NCBI GenBank assembly: GCA_005772765.1
Contig: SXIR01000127.1
Location: forward strand, 1 to 32,386
From: Actinomycetota bacterium
GTDB taxonomy: Bacteria > Actinomycetota > Acidimicrobiia > IMCC26256 > PALSA-610
Direction: 5' to 3'
DNA: 32,386 nt
Below the pieces are notes generated by a model. That model did no database searches and was not told where the DNA came from. It was given only the letters and a program-made list of their open reading frames with translations. A program made the translations under genes and the position numbers. Positions within the stretch are counted from its first letter, which is position 1. Every line of letters begins with the position of its first letter. Shown one piece after another: positions 29,830 through 32,386 of the stretch.

Positions 29830-30814
29830 CGAACTTGCCGACGAACTGCGGGCGATCCTGGCCGCGGAAGGTCCGAGTGCTCCTGTTGTGTTCGACGCGG
29901 ATCCCGCTCGCCTCCAGGGTGGCCTGTCAGCGGACTTGTTCACGTTCCGGCTTCGTTCCGGGCCACCCGATCTGGTCGGTCTCGACCTCGTCCTTCGCGT
30001 AGCGCCGCCGTCGGCCTGTCCGATGGGTGAGTGCGTCATCCAGCGCACGCTCGCCGACCTCGGCTTCTCCGTCCCGAATGTCTACCGAGTCGGCACGAGC
30101 AACCACGACGAGACCTACATGGTGATGCAGCGGGTCGCGGGCCGGCCGCTGTTCGAGGCGTTGGGCCCGCGCCGAGCGTTCGCCGCCGCTCCCGTGCAGC
30201 TTGCCGCGTTGATGTACGAGCTCCACGCGATCGATCCCACGCCCGTGCGAGACGCGCTGACGCGGTCTGGATGTGAGGAGCAGCTCGATGGAACCGTGCG
30301 CGCGTTGCGCGAAGTCGAGCATTGGTGTGAACATCTCGAACAACGCGGTACGGGCTTGCGTCGTTGGCTCGACGACCACTTGCCGATCGGTCGGCCGCAA
30401 GTCGTGTGCCACTCGGATCTCCATGCGCTGAACGTTCTCGTCGATGGTGATCGTCGCAGCCTGATCGATTGGGAGATGGCGACGCTCGCCCCGCCGGAGT
30501 TCGATCTTGCGCGCACCAAGGTCTTGTTTCGTTCCATCCCGATGCCGCTTCCGGCGGGAACGCGCCCCATCTTGAGCAGGATGGGGCGAACGTCCGCGTC
30601 CGCGTTCGAGCGAGCGTACGCACAGCACCGCGCCGTCTCGACCGATGACCTCGTGTGGTTCGAGGTGTTGCACGCGGCGCGCATGCTCGCGCTCATCTCG
30701 GCGGGCTCGTCCGCTAGATCGGAATCGTCTCGATCGGTGGCCGAGGCGTGGGCGCCGGCCCGTCGCTCGCTCGTGGCCCAGATTCGGGGAGCAACGGGTC
30801 TGGCGCTGGTGTGA
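29810..30814 (+). CDS. Aminoglycoside phosphotransferase (APH)-like kinase
   Basis: The protein has 334 residues; GGAGG (29801-29805) lies 4 nt before GTG 29810. The protein-kinase-like fold shows a Gly-rich region (RLQGGLSADLFTFRLRSG), the Lys-equivalent strand (LDLVLRVAPPSA), hinge MVMQRVAGRPLFEAL, the catalytic loop VCHSDLHALNVLVDGD (H201, D203, N208), and SLIDWEMATLAPPEFDLART with the DFG-equivalent Asp. The family (APH/ChoK/FadE36-like) phosphorylates antibiotics, choline, sugars or other small molecules. In actinobacteria, members of this length are also common in acyl-CoA catabolic clusters. No resistance claim is warranted. The gene is convergent with the PPOX gene; a hairpin follows it. 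Confidence 0.8.
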   Translation: MTLRGDDELADELRAILAAEGPSAPVVFDADPARLQGGLSADLFTFRLRSGPPDLVGLDLVLRVAPPSACPMGECVIQRTLADLGFSVPNVYRVGTSNHDETYMVMQRVAGRPLFEALGPRRAFAAAPVQLAALMYELHAIDPTPVRDALTRSGCEEQLDGTVRALREVEHWCEHLEQRGTGLRRWLDDHLPIGRPQVVCHSDLHALNVLVDGDRRSLIDWEMATLAPPEFDLARTKVLFRSIPMPLPAGTRPILSRMGRTSASAFERAYAQHRAVSTDDLVWFEVLHAARMLALISAGSSARSESSRSVAEAWAPARRSLVAQIRGATGLALV

Positions 30815-30962
30815 CCGCGCTCGGACTCGGTCGCCCGGCCGACCGCCCGAGTCGAGATCGTCTCGGGTCACCCTCGCGTGAGCGCAACGATTGCACTTCC
30901 GCGTCGGGTAACGCCGGGACCAGCGTTGTAGCGAGCTTCGAAATGTCGTCGTCGACTTTCAC
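30714..30962 (-). CDS. Doubtful 82-residue frame coupled to the PPOX stop
   Basis: GTG 30962 overlaps the TGA of the PPOX gene (GTGA). The first 30 residues (VKVDDDISKLATTLVPALPD, then AEVQSLRS) have normal codon use and look protein-like. The rest turns Pro/Arg/Ser-rich and runs 101 bases into the convergent phosphotransferase gene. It may be a decayed gene, a real small protein with a shorter functional part, or noise. Confidence 0.25.
   Translation of the reverse strand: MKVDDDISKLATTLVPALPDAEVQSLRSREGDPRRSRLGRSAGRPSPSAVTPAPDPLLPESGPRASDGPAPTPRPPIETIPI
30824..30853. terminator. Hairpin between convergent phosphotransferase and PPOX genes
   Basis: GACTCGG (30824-30830) pairs with CCGAGTC (30847-30853), with a second, inner stem CGGTCG/CGACCG around a CCCGGC loop. 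It lies 10 bases after the phosphotransferase stop. No T-run is present. It may stop transcripts from both sides. Confidence 0.45.
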
Positions 30963-31384
30963 CCGGATCGTGCCCGCTGGTTCGGTCCGGATGTGGCGAG
31001 CGTGATGATCAGCGCGCAGTCGGAATCTGGGTTGCGCTTGACGAGTTGCTTGATGCGCCCGCCCCACTCGATCAGCGTGACCTGCAATCCGTACTTGCGC
31101 CGCAGCGCGGCGACGACGGGGCGGTAGTCGACCGGGTCGGTGACGATGTGCGCGGTGCCGGTCAACAATGGGGCGTCTGGGGCGACCTTGCCGCGCATCG
31201 TGCACGGCCGCAGTTCGACCACGGGGTTGTTGCGAACCCGCTTCACCTTCCCCGAACTGGGATCGGTGGTGAACGCGTACCGAGCTTCGTCGAGCGGCAC
31301 GATCCACACCGGCGTTGCGACGCCCACGCCATTGCGCCGAAACGTCGTGAGGCTGACGTACTTCTCCTTAGCAAGATCCACCAT
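30959..31384 (-). CDS. PPOX class F420-dependent oxidoreductase
   Basis: The protein has 141 residues from ATG 31384. MVDLAKEKYVSLTTFRRNGV, then GVATPVWIVPLDEARYAFTT, DPSSGKVKRVRNNPVVELRP and DYRPVVAALRRKYGLQVTL match the F420-dependent split-barrel (PPOX/Rv1155-like) family that reduces or transfers hydride from deazaflavin F420 or binds FMN/heme. KVKRVRNNP is the conserved phosphate-contact region. The open frame continues upstream of the ATG through a DoxX-like fragment, but family homology begins at this Met. It is one of two split-barrel genes here, the other at 31612-32175. Confidence 0.85.
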   Translation of the reverse strand: MVDLAKEKYVSLTTFRRNGVGVATPVWIVPLDEARYAFTTDPSSGKVKRVRNNPVVELRPCTMRGKVAPDAPLLTGTAHIVTDPVDYRPVVAALRRKYGLQVTLIEWGGRIKQLVKRNPDSDCALIITLATSGPNQRARSG

Positions 31385-31609
31385 GGCGGCAATGTATGCG
31401 TTGTCTTCGTCGAAGAGCTTCGCGCAGAAAAGCCCGAGCACGAGGGCGGGCAGGATGCGCCCGATCGCATCAGCGACCTCGAGCCCGCCGATGAGCCTGA
31501 ACGGGTGGTTGTCGCCGCTTCAGGCGACGTGGTGTGCTGCGAACTCGAGTGGTGTGGCTTCGACCGTGGTGGCGAGGGTGTCGTTCCAACGGTGTACCTC
31601 GGCGGACAT
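31385..31609 (-). pseudogene. Fragment of a DoxX-like membrane protein, with an in-frame stop
   Basis: Between the two PPOX genes the frame that leads into the downstream PPOX gene reads HPFRLIGGLEVADAIGRILP followed by ALVLGLFCAKLF. The pattern (R/K)LIG.LEV.GAIG.ILPAL is that of the second membrane segment of DoxX-like proteins, but only about 25 residues remain. Further upstream in the same frame are a TGA (31520-31522) and a 29-codon ATG-led stretch (MSAEVHRWNDTLATTVEATP, then LEFAAHHVA), 2 nt after the stop of the other PPOX gene. I read this as the remains of a deleted gene or genes; the two pieces need not come from one protein. Confidence 0.45.
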
Positions 31610-31611
31610 GG

Positions 31612-32175
31612 TCAGTCGACCGTGGGGTCGGCGGCGTCCCAGGGGACGGAGCCGGAGAGCCAGTGGGTGAGCTTTTCGTCTTGGTCGTTGCGGTGGAGAT
31701 GGCGGGGTGGGGTGGCGAACGTCGCATAGGGCGTGCAGCGCAGTACGACCCGGCCCTCTTCTTTCACCATTGCTTCGACAAAGGGGCGGGCGTCGTCGCC
31801 GAGCGGCGTACCGGACATGCGCCCTGCGACGGCCATCGCAACGTCGGTGGTGAGCGCATGGTCGCGATCGACGACGGCGTCGCAATAGACCGTGAGGTAG
31901 CCGACGGGCCACTGCTCATCGAGGACGAGCAGACTGACCTTGCCGAGTCGCTCGACAGCCTTCGCTTTGGCGCGAGCACTCATGGTGGCAATGAGAAGCT
32001 CACCGCTGTCTGTGGGGATGTAGTACACGACCGATTGCGCGGGGCCGTCGCTGCGGCGGGCGTAACCGAGGACACAGGTGCGGTGGGTGTTGACGAACGC
32101 GCGGCGTTCCGACGGAAGCATGTCGCGCTCGGTCGGCAGCGCGAAGGGCTCGGTTGCGAGTGGCAGCAGCATCAT
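31612..32175 (-). CDS. Pyridoxamine 5'-phosphate oxidase-like (PPOX/split-barrel) family protein
   Basis: The protein has 187 residues from ATG 32175; a second ATG follows directly. The split barrel reads RRAFVNTHRTCVLGYARRSD, then GPAQSVVYYIPTDSGELLIA, TMSARAKAKAVERLGKVSLL, VLDEQWPVGYLTVYCDAVVD, and EEGRVVLRCTPYATFATPPR. SARAKAKA is the flavin/deazaflavin phosphate-contact segment of this family. The cofactor may be FMN or F420. It lies 60 bp after a dioxygenase-type gene. No clear ribosome binding site precedes it: an AGGAG occurs about 30 nt upstream, inside a hairpin. It is upstream of, and co-directional with, the DoxX fragment and the second PPOX gene. Confidence 0.8.
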   Translation of the reverse strand: MMLLPLATEPFALPTERDMLPSERRAFVNTHRTCVLGYARRSDGPAQSVVYYIPTDSGELLIATMSARAKAKAVERLGKVSLLVLDEQWPVGYLTVYCDAVVDRDHALTTDVAMAVAGRMSGTPLGDDARPFVEAMVKEEGRVVLRCTPYATFATPPRHLHRNDQDEKLTHWLSGSVPWDAADPTVD

Positions 32176-32209
32176 GGTTCGCTCGATTCTGGGGTGGCGG
32201 ATTGGTGTT

Positions 32210-32225
32210 CTCCTCTCGCGAGGAG
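32210..32225 (-). terminator. Hairpin between the VOC-type gene and the PPOX gene
   Basis: CTCCTC and GAGGAG pair around a TCGC loop in the 60-bp gap after the partial upstream gene. It could terminate that gene or fold in the leader of the PPOX gene, where its right arm hides the only AGGAG-like sequence. No T-run is present. Confidence 0.35.
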
Positions 32226-32235
32226 TTGGAGCCGG

Positions 32236-32386
32236 TCAGGACGGTGGCGCGCCGTGGGTGGGTCCCCATTGCGAACCGATCAGGTCGAGGAGCGACGCAG
32301 TGTTCGGAGGGGTCTGGTCGTTGAAGAGGTCGCCGTCGGTCCAGTGCTCGATCATCTGGCCCCAGGGGTCGAGCCAGTAGTCGTAG
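32236..32386 (-). CDS. VOC family/extradiol-dioxygenase-type protein, C-terminal end (5' partial)
   Basis: The last 49 codons are present on the minus strand, ending in TGA at 32238-32236. The translation starts YDYWLDPWGQMIEHWTDGDL, then FNDQTPP, and ends GAPPS. DYW.DPWG...EHWTDGDLFN is the closing segment of glyoxalase/bleomycin-resistance/dioxygenase (VOC) proteins of the 2,3-dihydroxybiphenyl dioxygenase type, in which the Glu of (M/I)EH(W/Y) is the third metal ligand. The rest of the gene lies beyond the window. Confidence 0.8.
   Translation of the reverse strand, partial: YDYWLDPWGQMIEHWTDGDLFNDQTPPNTASLLDLIGSQWGPTHGAPPS

Noticed and set aside
29810-30814. An aminoglycoside resistance gene
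   Set aside because: The APH fold is shared with choline and other small-molecule kinases, and nothing in the context points to antibiotics.
1-32386. tRNA, rRNA or a known riboswitch
   Set aside because: I saw no cloverleaf, rRNA-like conserved stretch or riboswitch core by eye; a covariance-model scan would be needed to exclude weak cases.

Overview
The window reads as chromosomal DNA of a high-GC Gram-positive bacterium (Actinomycetota). The evidence is the strong G/C bias at third codon positions, frequent GTG starts, two families of F420-type oxidoreductases (PPOX and LLM class), a DUF3817 membrane protein, and amidohydrolases of the kind common in Acidimicrobiia and mycobacteria. My best guess is an uncultured or Ilumatobacter-like member of the Acidimicrobiia. 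That placement is inference from gene style only. I saw no rRNA, tRNA, CRISPR array, transposase or phage gene. Genes are tightly packed: no gene-free stretch exceeds 300 bases, and many neighbours overlap by the stop/start pattern ATGA or GTGA.

Layout, left end to 6.5 kb: the 3' end of typA, a hairpin, and a secreted FG-GAP beta-propeller protein. Next is a bidirectional promoter serving a DUF3817 membrane protein and an erythromycin-esterase-like protein. A minus-strand NAD-linked cluster follows (NrtR-like Nudix regulator, unknown protein, NadD-like nucleotidyltransferase), then a divergent amidohydrolase whose promoter carries a near-ideal 23-bp palindrome. From 6.5 to 10.8 kb lies one very large SF1 helicase-nuclease (DUF4011, helicase, PD-(D/E)XK-like, DUF3320), the only plausible defence gene.

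From 10.8 to 18.4 kb: two overlapping paralogous double-hotdog proteins, a 20-bp tandem repeat running into the end of a secreted protein gene, an NTF2-like/NAD(P)-dependent dehydrogenase pair, a small unknown protein, and an acyltransferase-3 membrane protein whose SGNH domain looks dead. Directly behind it is a secreted SGNH hydrolase that keeps the catalytic residues. From 18.4 to 21.4 kb is a two-gene operon of an FGGY sugar/polyol kinase and a PLP-dependent sphingosine-1-phosphate-lyase-like enzyme. Together they suggest an uncharacterised phosphorylate-then-cleave catabolic step and are the best candidate here for an undescribed pathway.

From 21.5 to 26.1 kb are two ArsR/SRPBCC regulatory modules, one split into separate genes and one fused, with an LLM oxidoreductase and a Tat-type lipoprotein amine oxidase between them. 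The last 6 kb holds a YciI-like protein, a nucleotidyltransferase, an LLM F420 oxidoreductase, a YtcJ-like amidohydrolase, an aminoglycoside-phosphotransferase-like kinase, two PPOX proteins flanking a decayed DoxX-like fragment, and the 3' end of a VOC/dioxygenase-type gene.

A theme across the window is promoter architecture. Nine genes or candidate genes have a TANNNT box 5-9 nt before the start codon, with no room for a ribosome binding site, which points to widespread leaderless transcription. A different set of genes has ordinary AGGAG-type sites. This pattern decided several start codons that differ from the longest reading frame.
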